Shown in pieces: positions 51,556 through 64,000 of a DNA stretch of 64,000 nucleotides (position 1 is the stretch's first letter; each line of letters starts with the position of its first letter). Source of the DNA: Pipra filicauda (lineage: Eukaryota > Chordata > Aves > Passeriformes > Pipridae); NCBI RefSeq assembly GCF_003945595.2, contig NW_024104532.1, forward strand, positions 7,191,501 through 7,255,500, read 5' to 3'. The position numbers and the translations under genes are program-made. The notes beneath the pieces were generated by a model. The model was not told where the DNA came from and searched no databases. It saw nothing but the letters and a program-made list of their open reading frames with translations.

Positions 51556-51595
51556 GTACTACATAAGGAGGAAAATTTTGTGCTTCTTGTAGTAC
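51556..51595. repeat. Imperfect hairpin, 8-bp terminal stem
   Basis: Arms GTACTACA and TGTAGTAC are followed inwards by AAG/CTT pairing with a small bulge, around a loop containing AAAATTTT. It is shorter than a typical microRNA precursor. Confidence 0.5.
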
Positions 51596-52194
51596 ATAAC
51601 ACCTCCAGACAGCGAGTGAGCTGTGCTGTGCTGGTGAAAGTTGCACCATTGTCACTCAAACTATACTGAAGGAGTTGTGAACTAGTTCAGATGTTCAGAG
51701 TGGCTGCGTCACAAAAGTGCTCTGAGTCAGTGCCCTCCTGCCACACACTGGCACCACCACAGCTGGTGAGATAGGTGTCAAACACAACACTTAAGGGGTA
51801 CAACTGGTGACAGGTCCAAAGAGCACTGATGGAATAGTACCTCTTGTTGTCCACAACTGTCTGTTGCTTCAGTTACTTTTACATATGTTCAATATTCTTT
51901 TCTAATTCTTCTTTGTAACTTCTAAATTGCTCTTGTCAGACTCCAGATCTGCATTTTTTTGGCTGGCTGTTGGTGAGGTGTTTGTAGCTGTGGAGTCTCC
52001 AGTGCCAAGGTTGTGCCCCATCTCCTGACTCTGTACATGTGCTCCTCTGCCACGTCCTGTCTCTTCACTTCTCTAGACCTCAGCCATCGTGCCAGGCTTG
52101 AGTTTCTCACCTTTCTGGGTCAAGTATTACAGTCTGGAATGGACACACTTGGGGACTGTGTTTCTTGCAGAGTGTTGAGATCCTGTCCAAGGTG
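51596..52194. other. GC-richer unique DNA, no gene recognised
   Basis: This stretch is richer in GC than its surroundings, as is the sequence on to about 52400, and has overlapping 60-67 codon open frames on both strands. None resembles a known protein. It might be an exon of a long noncoding transcript or an old repeat; nothing decides between them. Confidence 0.4.
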
Positions 52195-52242
52195 TTAGAC
52201 CTGCTCCTGAGAGGTGTTTGCCTGCAGGCAGGTCAGGTCTAA
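52195..52242. repeat. Hairpin with 9-bp stem
   Basis: TTAGACCTG at 52195-52203 pairs exactly with CAGGTCTAA at 52234-52242. The stem can continue through CCTG/CAGG with a bulge. The right side contains the 10-bp palindrome GCCTGCAGGC. Confidence 0.6.
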
Positions 52243-55200
52243 AGACTCTTCCATCTATGTTCTATCACACAGGGGATTCACCCTGGAAGAGGGAGTTCTC
52301 TGTGTCTTTGAGTGTCCATTTGCATAACTTCCAGTTTCCCTGGCAGTCAGGTCTGAGGTGCTGATGTGTGTGAGGTAAAACCACAGACAGTGCTCTGTAA
52401 TCATAGATACCCTCGTAGAGGCAAAGAAATAAGTTGCTTCCTGTAGTAATGGTATCACTATTCATAGAGAAGATATATTTTCATGTCTTAAAGTTGTGTG
52501 CTTAGAGCTTTTTTTACCAATCTGTTAACCACTGTAACATGAATGATGTATTTAAAAACTTGCAGCCAGATTGTTTTCTGGGAACTTTCTAGCAGTTCTG
52601 AGTGTCCCTCAGCTTTTATCAGTACAACAGGTTTGCAATTGATAATTTAAAAAAAAAATGTTTTTTTGGAATGCACCTACTCTTGGCAGACTTTTGACTG
52701 TTTTGCAAAATGAGGGTTTTTTGTGAATGCCTCCATAACCCTTCTATTAAGCAACTAGCTGTGCTCAGTAGCAAAAGAGATTTTAAGTGTTTCACAGCAG
52801 GTGAAATGATTTGACCTCGAGTAGAGCGATTTGTTTTCCTTAAAAAGGGCACACACCTTTCCTATGGACATTTTGCCAAGTAAAATAATGGCTGTTAAAG
52901 TGTAAATGAAGTATTTTCTTTTTTAAACAAAATTACGTTCCTGAAGTATTCACCACACGGAACGAAAAGATTATTTTCAGTGTAATAACTCAAGCTCCAG
53001 TGTTTATGTGGCCTGGAGCAAGTGGCATCACACTGAAGTAAAAGGTAAATTAGAATGGATATGGTTGTAGCTTTTTTTCTTCTGATCAACTCCATACTGT
53101 CGAGCATCCGAGGAAGGGTTGGTTGTTGGAGTAGGAAGTTCTCCTCCAAGTCCCTTTGTGTAATAACTGCACTGCCTTGCTCACTGCTGCTCTCCCTCCA
53201 CCTACCAGAGTGCCTTGATAGCAATTCCCTGCATGCACCTGAACATTTTCTTCTTGCACACAAAGCCAAACAAGAAGTAGCACTGAAGTCTGTAAGTATT
53301 TATGGGAGCATTTGTCAACAGAGTCAACCTGGATGGTGACAAAACTTTTAAATGTAGCCTGCTGGGAAATTACCCAAGCTGGGCAAAGCCTAACTTGGCC
53401 AGGATTTCAGCAAAGTTCAGGAAAAGCATTGTAGACATGCAGTTCTGGACTGTGCTTGTGACTGAGTTCAGCTAAAAGCCTTTTTTTTTTTTTTTTTCTT
53501 TTTGGAATTAGGTTTTCCCAAATTAAGTTTCCCTCCTGGCTTTCTCTGACCACTTCTGCTGTTCTTGATACCTGTGCCTGAGACATTGGAGAGAAGTGTC
53601 ATATGTGTTGGGGTTTTTTTTCTGAAGCTGAACCACTATAACTTAGAAATCAGTAAGTGAAAAGTGAATGAAATAAAGATATGGACAGTAAAGAATACAG
53701 TATATTGGAAGATGGCATATTCACATCTGCCAGCTCTCCTTCTGCAACCCTTCAGCTGGTGAATGTCACAAACATAGCATCCCTTGCAAGAGGAAGAACA
53801 CTGATTTCATCTTTTATATATAGTTCTGAGTCTAATAATGTAGTTATGAATATCTGAAAAAGGAGGTAATTTTCAAGTACTAGTGATTTTTTTCAGTTAA
53901 TACTGGAGAAGGAAAAAAGTCTTGAATGTATTTTTGCATGGTTTTTCATGCTTTTTTGTAAGTCCTGCATTCTGCTCATCTGGATATACCTGCAGACATA
54001 TTATTTGTAGTTGTTCCAAAGACTGTGTGACATCTCATTTGTCAAAATCATACTCATATTTTCCACCTTTTTTTCCCACCTGCATCTTTCAAGTGTTTTG
54101 GGGTTTGGCATAACAGAGACTGAACAGTTTTTCCCCTCTGATACCTGCCTTTCCAGTCATGGTGCATTACAGCTTTAAAGGTTAATGTAAAAGTCTGACA
54201 TGTCTTGATGGAATTTGTGGAATTTTAAAACTTTACTGAGCACCTGCCAGCTACTTAAGCTTTAGATGTCTCTTTCAAATGTATTGGATATATATCTGAT
54301 GACTTTCAAACAATTCAAAAATGATAACAAGAGTTTTCAATGAAATAGTGATAAGCAAGTGGGAGCAGAAAATCCTAAATGCATTTCAAAAAAATCTGAG
54401 GAATCTTACTATATCTAGGATACAATACAGACAAGGGGGGAGGGAAAAGTACTTTCAAAAAGGATGACTGTAGTTCATGAGTTATCTTCTTAATTCAACA
54501 GAACAGTTGTCCTCCCAGCATCCAGAAAACTTTCACTTCTGCTGTTTTCCACCTTGCAATATCGAATAAGTGTAGATTCAGAAAGTTCAAACTATTCATA
54601 GTTGTGCAAATACTTGTAGGGTTTTTTCAGAGTAACATCAAAACTAAAAATGTTAAAAATGTGAGGGTTTTTTTTAAATGAAATATGAAATTATTAAGAA
54701 GATATTTCTTTTTCTTTTTTTTTAGGCTAAGAAGCTTCTTTTAACCTGACTTACCTGTCAGAAAGTGAGCTGATTTGTTCAGGCAGGTTTTAGAGTGTGC
54801 AGAGGGACTAAGTAAGAAAGGTACACTGGAGTACCAAATGGTTATTTCATCTGAGAGGTGGCATAAGAAGGTAATATTGGCAGCTGGCAGGGTGAGGATT
54901 TATATGATCATATGTGTGAAAGGATTGTCCTCTGCTGCTCCTTAGAACAGATGAATGTCAACGTTGTTCAGTTGCTCTTTTGCAGTTCTCTGCTTTTCTT
55001 CTCTAGAAGTTTTATACTACTCCTTGTGAACATTTTTCTTGAGCAGCTAAATGCCATGTTCTTGGTAGCTGCACTTTTCTGGTTGATTTTAGTGCTCTTA
55101 TCTTGCCTTTCCTTGTTTGGCACAACTGCTTAGCTATCTGGAGTTCTTTTCATACAAAATCCTATCTTTTAAAAATTTACCTTCTTCCACGACTTCTTTT

Positions 55201-57263
55201 GACCGGTTTTTATCCTGACCAGCCATCAAAGTGATTGTTTTTTCTAACCTTTATAGCTAACAATAGAAAAATAATGTTTTCATAGTTGCTGGTTAATAGT
55301 ATTGCCCTTGAAATATCACTTCAAATATTTACCCCAAATAATGAACGGAGGTTTTAGGGTTCTTTTGTTCCTGTAGAGGATTAAAAAAAAAAAAAAGGTG
55401 AAATCTGTATGAAAGTCACACCTTTTTAGTCTGGAGATATTTTTCTAGTTAGATTTGCCTGAGTCTCATTTTAATCTGCATGTCTTCAGCTGCATGAATG
55501 TGGGCTTTTTGATAATTGCTTTGTTAGTCCTCTGACACTGAGTGACAGTGCTTTTCAGTGCCTGACAGCCAAATCCATTGGCATACGACAGTCCTCATAC
55601 ACACCGAGGTGTTTTCTTTCTGCCTGGTGACAGTAAGAGCTTTCAAGTTGACAGAGGGGGGCTAAGACATCCTTACAAGTGAGAAGAAAGCTGAGAGAGG
55701 ATGAGGAGGTTCTCTGTCAAAATAAAAGCATTCATTTAGTTCATCCTTCCAGCATAATGAAATAAACAGAAGATCTGATAGCTACATGCTAAAACATAAT
55801 TTTATTTATGTGTTGCTTATGGAAAAATGTATCACTTAGCTTACTATCAGGGTCCTCGTGACTTGAAGATTTTTGCAGTAAATGTAACAAATAGGTTTTT
55901 TTTTTCAGTGAGGTGATGAGTGGTTTGATGTAGCATTTACATGTGAAAAGTATTTCAGTACCCTCTGAGATTTGATCTGTTCATTATTTTTTCTCAATAA
56001 ATAATTAGTATAGAATTTATTTATTTAGGGGAGGTTGTATATATTAATTTTGTTATAAAGTTGAATATGAGTTTGAGAGCTTTATATACAGTATCTCAAG
56101 TGATTTGTTGCTTCCATTTCGTGCTTTGGGCGCTTTCCCACTGGAAAATAATGGTTTCATTTGTCAAAATTTCTGTAACAAATTCAAGACATTCTGAGAA
56201 ATTGGGTAGACAGAAGCCAGAAGGATGTCTGCACTTATGCAGTGCTTCTGTATCCACGAGGACAAGAGTATTAACCAGTAATATTAACTTCTTTGGGGGA
56301 AGAGGGGGAACCAAACAACAAAATCCCAAACAAACCTCTTGCTGAGCTTATTTAATTGTCAGTTAATTCATTACCCATCACGAATTCAAAGAGTTCAGAT
56401 GAGTGGTTTATGTGATGGAAGGGTGTAGGTTATTGTGGATGACTGTGGTTGATTACTGGCTATTTGTTCCCGGATGTTCTGCGTGGATATTCATGAGAAT
56501 GTCTCTACTAATCTGTCTTTGTAACTGGATTCCACTACACCAATATTTTATTTGTGTCTGTCCCTTCCATTCATGGTAATTCTCCCTTCCTGCCAAAATG
56601 CAAGAATTTAGATGTGTTTGGGAGATTGCAGCTCCAGTTATTGGGGGACTCCAAGACCCAAGAATACTTTTCAAATACTGTCTGTATGTGGCGGTATGAA
56701 GCTGCACGTAGCCATGTGCCTTTCATCAAATAGTTCTGGTGCAGGTATCCTTAGAACTACCCCAAATTATATGTCAGTGATCCCCTCTGTCCCAGCATTA
56801 ACTAAGGAAGTCTTGGTTAGAGAGGACAAGAACAAGTTATGAGGCCACTTCACCCACAGTAGTTGGTGGACAACTTGGTGTGTCCTTTTACTTCTAATGA
56901 AGATGCTCCAGAAAAAAAACCTGTATATTTTGAGCCTGTAATACATCAGTTTTACAACATTCTGGTATTGCAAATGAACGCTTTTCTGAAATTCATTTCA
57001 TAATATATCTACTTGTGTGCTTGTGGTAAGGCCTGATAACATTGACTTTTTCCTGTCTGACTTGAGTGCTGTTTTGCTCAGAGGCACTTGGTCTTCAAAA
57101 AATTTCAGTGTTATCAACCTTCATGGCATTTTGCAGCTCTGAATTTCATACTGCAGTTCTTAATACACCTACATCAAGTACGTAAGAAATGGGGGGGTTT
57201 TGAGAAGTTTTAAGTCCAGGCCTTTCTTTTTCATCATTTTATAAAACCTGTTTTGGCTTAATT
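52243..57263. other. Unique noncoding DNA
   Basis: No gene was seen. A 17-base poly-T lies at 53481-53497. The overlapping open frames of 94 and 124 codons at 52895-53339 have no domain or codon evidence. A GGGGGG-A-GGG run lies near 54436-54445. Confidence 0.6.
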
Positions 57264-57284
57264 AATACCAACTAAGTTGGTATT
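57264..57284. repeat. Perfect 9-bp hairpin
   Basis: Arms AATACCAAC and GTTGGTATT enclose TAA. The stem core ACCAAC/GTTGGT recurs in the hairpin at 58084-58106. Confidence 0.8.
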
Positions 57285-58083
57285 GAGGTAATTTCAAAAC
57301 CTAGTCCATTCCAAGAAAATAACAAGTGATTTGAAAACTGAAATTTAGAAGATACGGTTCTGCATGTGCTTAGTTCTCTACTGTTTTGAAACACTTGAAA
57401 GCTTGGAAGAGTACATGGACTTCAAATAAAAATGTGCTACTATTTGTTATGCCACATCCAGCTTAAATATTTATTGTTTTTCACAGTTGTACTCATTTTG
57501 TTGTCTCTCAACCCATGGCTTCCGCTTTTTCTTTTGTTTCCCATTTTATTTCAAGTTTAGTTCAAGTGTCACAGGTTTCTTTGTCAGTTATTTTCAATAA
57601 CAATGTAGTTGTTCTTGAAAACAGTGGAAATATTAATTGCTGAATGATATCAGAACATGGACTAGGATTTTAAATGAATCAGATTGCAGAGAACCTAAAC
57701 CAACTTGTAGTGATTCAAAAGGCAAGAATAACACATTCTAGAGACTGTCACAGTGATAGCTTCATTAAATGTACAATCTTTCTTTGCTGCTTTAAAAAAG
57801 AAAATCTCTGTATGCTGTTAGCACACAAGTTTAAAACAGGCTTTAATTTTTTTGGCTCTTAATTATGTAATTAAATCTGCAGATTGAAACATTATAAATA
57901 CTTTTTTTTTTTTGGTGATTTAATCTTCTGTATCTCTTCTGTTCTCAAGACATCTTCACTTGAAACATAACATAAGACTGAATGAAAATCCCTTAGAATG
58001 GTGTAATCTTTCCAGGGGATGTGCTCAGGGCTTTCTGAAAACACTCCCTTAGTTGACTAGCGGGTTTTGAAACTGCTGTTGCT

Positions 58084-58106
58084 ATAACCAACTGCAAGTT
58101 GGTTAT
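58084..58106. repeat. Perfect 10-bp hairpin
   Basis: Arms ATAACCAACT and AGTTGGTTAT enclose GCA. This is the longest perfect tight hairpin I found in the window. Confidence 0.8.
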
Positions 58107-58199
58107 TCTTAATGTTCTTAGGCTTAGTCTGGTTACATATAGGCATATGTAATGTGTGATTTTGTCTGTGCTGCTTGAAAGAAATCAGCTTTTTCTTTT

Positions 58200-58620
58200 G
58201 TTTTCATTAACCACGTAACACTGACATAAAGATTTGGAGCCTCGAAATGTCCAACATGTTCTGTCTTTGACAGTGTGGTTTATTTTTAATTGCATTTTAA
58301 GAAAAGTGGCCCTAAAGCATCTTGCATTATGCATTATATCAATTATCTTGGTGGAATAAACACATAAAGTACATTTAATTATAGGTTATAACCCAGCAAA
58401 TCATAAAAACACTGTTCTGAAGTAAATTGTTGCCACTAATTAGCTTTCCTATTTGTCAGTACTAGAATAAATTCAATTCATGTCTTGGTAATATTAGTTA
58501 TTTTCAGTGAATCCAAAATGCATAAAATACTGATGTGTCCAGTCACTAAGTAGTTTTCTAATATTAAGGAATATATAAATGGAAATCTATGTTCCATGGC
58601 TTTAAATACAGTATGCTGAG
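58200..58620. promoter_or_regulatory. Candidate conserved noncoding element
   Basis: A 400-base block without simple repeats carries dense developmental-type motifs, including GCATTATGCATTATATC, CATTTAATTATAGG, CACTAATTAGC and AATTCAATTCATG. Among the candidate blocks here it has the most enhancer-like texture, but no comparison was possible. Confidence 0.28.
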
Positions 58621-60542
58621 GCCACTTGTATTGTACTTTAAGTTGAATTAATGTTTAACCTCACTTAAACCCAGCAAGGAGTATGCTATTTCAAGTTTTG
58701 GGTTTGGCTTTTTATCGTTTTGTTTTTTTTTTTTTTGCATTAAAAGTGTTTCCAAGAAGTTTACATGCTGCTCTGGGAGTTCATGACTACCAAAACTTAA
58801 TGTTTAATCAAGGAATGGAAGTGCTGAGGCAGTGTTCATAACTGGGTGTGAGACCTTTGACATTAAATCACAGGAGTTCAAAGCACAAAAGATTAACCAA
58901 ATCTGCACTGCATATCAGGGAAGTGGTTTGGCAGTGTGGGGAAAATCCTGACCAATGTCTGTGATGCTTTGCTCACCTTGAGTCTTTTTTTTCTGCAGAG
59001 CAACTTTTGGAAGTGCTGAACTGGCCTACTACCTAGATACTACCCAATTTACATGACATTACAATATTATGTAGGAATTTATTGCTGTTTTAGTTAGCAA
59101 ACAAGAGAAGGTAGTATAGAGGAACATTGTCATATTAATAATCACTATATAATTTAAAAAAAATCGTGAATCAGTCCTGCTTTGCTCACCCCTTCCTTTA
59201 TGTCAAATAACAATCAGAATTTAGGGAGGTATAATTTTTCTTGACTTTTTGATACTGTGTTGTTAAGGTCAGAAACAAAAAACAGCATGAAAAGTTGAAT
59301 CAATTGCTATTGTGAAGTAAAATACAGCACACAGTCATCCCAGAGGTAAATATATGCAACATTTCAGGCCAGGCAATATGTAACATGACTTTTTTTAAAT
59401 AGAAAAAGCATTTTAAGCAGACAAAATGGGAAATGTAATTTGTCATAGCACAAGAGAGGGATGTGAGCAGAGGCAATGGGACTGAATTAATGGTTATGCA
59501 GAAGGTTCTGTCACATCTGTGGAGTCACAGAACACCCTTTTCAAATTCATGTATATCCTTTAAAGAGCACTAGTGTATATCCTGTAGTACACTCTTGATC
59601 TCTTCTTTCCCAAGGGCTGTTTGAGCTGTAAGCTCTGTGAATCAGCTCAGCAACTTGTATAACAGAAATAAAGTAGCTCCCAAAATCAGTACATAATAAA
59701 ATCAAGTCCAGTGTAGCCTGAGGTACAATGATAACGTTATATCAGGTGCAGTTCACAGATATGAGAAAATATCTTTAGCCTATTAAAACATGAAATCATA
59801 ACTAATCCCTTCCAATATCTGAGTGGCAGTAAATACTTCACATCAGTTTCTCATGATGCACTTTTTAGTTTTCATTGGTGTTGCTGCAGATTCACATGGA
59901 TTTATTTCAGATTTTTCTATTTTGGGCCTGCTTTGTAAGTTCAATGAGATCAGTTGAAGGCATCTTGTGTATTGAGGTCTCTGTGCAGTTAGATGGTGAC
60001 GTGAGAAGAGGCAGAAAGTCCTGTCAGAATTTGTGAATGACAGCGTGAGAGGACGGGGAAAAAAACCAAAAAAATCCACATGAAACAAGATCTCATGTAA
60101 AATATTTGTAATAAAAATTAATTTTAAATGCTGGTTTACTTCAGCAGTCCATGATTACCATCCAGATTTGCTCCTCAGCAGTGTTGGCTCTCTGTGCAGT
60201 TCATGAGGCCACATCTAATGACGGTGTGGAATATTTTATTATCCTGTTTTTAAAAATTACTCAAAGCAGCCCAGCTGCAGTCTTCCTGAAGCTGAAAGTT
60301 TTATAAAAGATGTGAGGTGGCTCAGTTTGCTGGTGCCGAGTGCTTTTGTAAGATGACTTGATCATGCTGTAGCCTGGGTTTGGAAGTAATCCCGGTATTG
60401 TTCCTGGAATTTACTTTAGGGTTCACCCTCAGGGATAACCTTTGGTTACCACTCAGTATACACTCAGTGTTCTGAACTGTCCTGCAAATCCACACTTGGC
60501 TTTTGTCCATAGATGAAACTATCTGAAAACCTGCATTTGAAT
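58621..60542. other. Unique noncoding DNA
   Basis: A 14-base poly-T lies at 58723-58736. A strong acceptor-like site (TTTTTTTTCTGCAG, ending 58998) is followed by 55 open bases but no donor that I trust. No gene was called. Confidence 0.55.
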
Positions 60543-60596
60543 GTGGTTTGTGTGGGTGTGTACATACATGGGGGTGGTTTTGGTTTTGTTTGGGCT

Positions 60597-60634
<38 letters not shown>
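60543..60634. repeat. G/T-rich tract followed by long T-rich tract
   Basis: GTGTGGGTGTG and GGTTTTGGTTTTG words are followed by about 38 bases of T broken only by single C residues and one CTC. Read on the minus strand it is an A-rich tract. It generates a Lys-rich artefact open frame at 60322-60666. Confidence 0.85.
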
Positions 60635-63379
60635 AATATTTCACCTGAGCATCTCTGACATTTCATACTGTTTTCTTAAAGCTGCAGAATTCATTGTTCT
60701 CAAATAAGCTCCAGGTAAGGCGTAGTCCTCTTGCTGTGACAGAAAGCACAGCAAAGTCCATTGTGGTGTCTTCCAGAGACATTTGGAACACTCAAGGGAA
60801 AATCTTCATCTACCAGCACTCTGGAAGGGACAAAGAGAAGCTTTTCAAATATCCTTCCTAAATGTCCCACAGAGAAGTGCTGTACAAAGCTTGTTTTCTC
60901 TTTGTGCAGTTGATACTGTTGTGCACATCCATTGGTGAATCTAGAATTTGTTTCCCATTTTATCCCATTGTTGTTTCTGAAGCACCTAGATGTTGAGAGG
61001 ATTATGAGGCTTTAAATATTTGCATTGGAGATGTTGATTAAAATATGGAACCTGGAGTGGAATCTAAAAAATTGTTCTATTTCTTAATGGAAACAACAGA
61101 TGAGTTCAGTGTCTCACTGCAGGAAAAAAAAGTGAAGATGGGAAAGTTAAAGATGAGAAATTCCAGGGCAGTGAACACGAAGTGATAAAGCAGCCCTTAC
61201 AGGATTAGAACTACTTCTTTAGGAAGGAAATCTGTTAATCCATATAGGGAATCCAATCTGAGGGACTGGAAGGAGCAGAAACGGGTCAGAGAGGCAGCAC
61301 CATCTTTAATGTGGATTAAAAACTGGAGACATGATTAGTCTGCTTCAAGTAACTTTGGGGATTTGATGTCCAGAAATTACTGTCACCTTGAAGACGATAA
61401 ATTCATGGATAAAATTGTTGATCCACAAACTTAATGGAAGGTTTCTGAGATTTCCAAAATAACATGAGGGTGGTACTCTATGAAGTTTTTCTCATGTGAT
61501 TTTCCTTCATATAGAAAAGGTAAACAGCCCTTTACCCTGGATACAACCTGCTGGAGACCAAAGTAAATAATTTCATATTCCCAAGTCTTTGGAGAAAAAG
61601 ACCAGTCTCCTAAAATGCTGAAGTTCTTTGGTAGAGTCTTATGGGGGAAAAGTCACATGTAAATATATCTATTATTTTATTCACAGTTGAAACACATAAA
61701 TGAAAACTACTGAAAAAATACTATCACATGGTGGGTTGGGTTTTTTTTCCCCTTCTGAAGTGAATGAAAATGAATTAAGGGTTAATTTAAGATAGGACTT
61801 AAAATCTCTTAAAATAAGGAAGGGAACATATATTCAGAGACCACCTCAGTAACATACTCTAGGTGGAAATCAGTAAATTATTCAAGGAAAATATTATTTA
61901 AAAGGAAAAGGAGAAAAATACAGTCTTATTTTATATGAACATTTAGTGCTGATGGTTGAATATTAGTAATGGGATACTGCCAGACTAAAATTTGCTAGGC
62001 CTGAATAGATAAGTATTTTAGGATGTTGTGAAAGTAGGAGTGGAGTGTCCTTCAGGGAAGGCAAGTTTTTGAGCAATAACCAAGTACAACTTGAATCAAA
62101 ACAGAAAAAGCATTAATGTTTTACAGAAATCTTTGAGTGATTACTTACTGGTGATAACTGAGTTTCCAGCCCATAATCCAGGCTATGTAATGTATTGAAG
62201 ATTTTCTGAGTTCTCTAAATGTGTTATTTGTTACTACTTATCCTCAGATTCATATCCAGTGTGGGCTGCAGAAAATCAGTCAATTAGTAGTGGTAGGTGG
62301 GTAGATGTCTCGGGGATTAAGGCACTCACATATCTATTTGTTAATCACACAAATAAATAAGGAAAGGCAGATGCCAGGATCTGTTGTTACCTGGATACCA
62401 GGGACTGTGACTCAGAGGTCTTTGATCTTTTATCACTCCATAGAAGTTTTTCTTGAGTCTGAAAATAACTACTTTTCACTTTTAATACTTTATTGTGTTT
62501 GCTGTTTGTTTTTTTCTGGTAAGAATTAAAGAAAATAGTAACTTTTAATGTTTGTGCATGAATGTGAACACTCTGATCAAATTATTAAGGTTGATTTTTT
62601 GGTGAATTTCCCAGGCTATAGATTTTCTTTTAATCCCTGCTTAAAATAGGTTTTTTGCCCAACCAGAATAATCTGTATGTGTATATATGCAATATAATAT
62701 TGTTAATCTTTTGGTTCTCCCCATTAAAATACCACTGTAACCTATCTAGCAAGAAGCTGTGATCATTGCAGATGAAGAACAAGGATAAAAATTTATAACA
62801 CAAACTTAAGAGGTAGAGCCCTATTTTCTCCTGTAATTTTCTTCTCGCTAACTGTAAAGAAGACAAGAAAGATGAAGTACAAAGGGGAGAAAAAAATTGC
62901 AAAAATATGCTGGAAGATAATAAATACTGAAATTAAAATGATTTATGTACCTCGAGTTAGGTTGTCTTCTAAAAATGGCACATACTTTTTCTCTTACATA
63001 TTCAAATCAAGTTTTAGCTGCTTGTTCCAAAATGTACACTTATAGCAAGATTTATTTATATACAAGCATTAAGGAGAACAGCATGACTGAGTTACATTGT
63101 TTGTTATCAGCTTAGCTGTAGACTTTCCTTTTCTGAGCTACCTGGTACCTTGTTTTGACATCCTGTATGGCTGAAACCTTTAGACCCCGTCAGTGCCCTG
63201 ATTTGGGTGCTGAATGTCATCAAAGTGCTGTACAATTGCACATCCTAATGGTGCTTCTCATATTTTATAGATTTGTCTCTTTATATAATTGTTCTATTAA
63301 TGTTCTTTGTGCTGCTACTTCCATGTAGGACTCCAGGAGACCACTGACAGTAATAGTTAACCCACTCATAATAGGAATT
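60635..63379. other. Unique noncoding DNA
   Basis: AT-rich, with no gene, repeat family or RNA gene recognised. Confidence 0.6.
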
Positions 63380-63700
63380 GTCTCTAATGTGAAAGCTATT
63401 TCTGGATTGCCAGGCAATAGGAATTTCTTCTTCTATTTATAGTGGCATTTTGTATCAGGTTTACCTCCTCCACAGGGCAAGACAAAAGGACAGTGCTAAA
63501 AAGGAAGTAATTGCAGCATAATTAAACTGATTTATGTATTAGGAAGGAACTGCATTTCAAATGTAAGAATAGCATTAAAAACAATAGAGTGAAGTTAGCT
63601 GGAGAGTCTCTTGAAGTAATTGTCTCTGAAAGCTGCAACAATTAAGTACTTTTGGATCAAAATACTGTTTGCAAAATATTACCAAATTACCTACACTTAC
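63380..63700. promoter_or_regulatory. Candidate conserved noncoding element with MEF2-type site
   Basis: A simple-repeat-free block contains CTATTTATAG at 63433-63442, an exact match to the MEF2 consensus YTAWWWWTAR. It also has GGAAGTAATTG, GCATAATTAAACTG and CAATTAAGTAC. Called from motif density only. Confidence 0.25.
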
Positions 63701-64000
63701 TAGCATATTCTTAACTTAAGTATTTTGAACTGTGTATATGTTTACTTTAGTAAACACTCTTTGATCATTCAGATTAACTAAGGGCAAATCCAGAAACCTT
63801 TTCTCTTCTTTCACTGAGTAGAATTTACAGTTAACACTTTTAAGATGGTCAAGTATGGGGTCTTTTTACATTCTGAGAAGGTAAATTTTATGGAAAGGTT
63901 GACAAGACTGATTGGACTTTTCAACCAGCTTAGTTGTGAGTCTTTTATGTTAAATCCCAGAGAAGTATTTTGGGAGTTGCTGACTGTGTGTTTTAGTTCA
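63701..64000. other. Unique noncoding DNA to window end
   Basis: Nothing recognised in this last stretch. Confidence 0.6.

Noticed and set aside
52895..53339. Overlapping 94- and 124-codon open frames on opposite strands, with GTAAGTAT after 53291
   Set aside because: There is a donor-like site but no matching acceptor or domain, and two strands open at once argue for chance.
58999..59055. Open stretch after a strong TTTCTGCAG acceptor
   Set aside because: No donor or downstream exon was found, and the frame closes after 18 codons.
60322..60666. 114-codon minus-strand open frame with a Lys-rich N-terminal part
   Set aside because: The Lys block is the complement of the T-rich tract at 60597-60634, and the rest has no recognisable domain.

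Overview
The window reads as a stretch of a bird nuclear genome. The three recognisable interspersed repeats all match the 3' part of CR1 (chicken repeat 1), the dominant avian LINE. Unique DNA makes up nearly all the rest. It is AT-rich and poor in CG dinucleotides, has many short poly-T and A/C-rich (or G/T-rich) tracts, and lacks the dense SINE and L1 content of mammals. The species cannot be fixed from sequence alone; any crown bird fits.

I find no convincing protein-coding gene. The open frames are short, scattered over all six frames, and rich in low-complexity residues or antisense to CR1. The window is best read as a gene desert or the inside of a very large intron. I also see no tRNA, rRNA or snRNA gene, no CpG island, no LTR pair and no CRISPR array. 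Bacterial-style features (operons, ribosome binding sites, terminators) do not apply.

Layout: 1-993 is unique sequence; 993-1520 is a CR1 3' end on the minus strand. From 1521 to 30436 the DNA is unique, with a coding-like block on the minus strand (7193-7454), a G-quadruplex motif (5485-5504), an inverted nuclear-receptor-type site (12128-12149), a GC-richer island (12490-12690) and a possible splice-flanked mini-exon (16387-16457). A short CR1 remnant lies at 30437-30515 (minus), followed by a 42-bp-period tandem duplication (30742-30822) and a third CR1 3' end on the plus strand (33886-34101). From 34102 to 64000 the DNA is unique, with several compact perfect hairpins and AT-rich, motif-dense blocks that resemble conserved noncoding elements.

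The item most worth a second look is 7193-7454 on the minus strand. Two overlapping open segments in different frames give protein-like translations, and a good splice acceptor lies just upstream. It could be a decayed exon, an exapted old repeat or a conserved noncoding element; I do not recognise the family. I did not find evidence for an undescribed multi-gene system.
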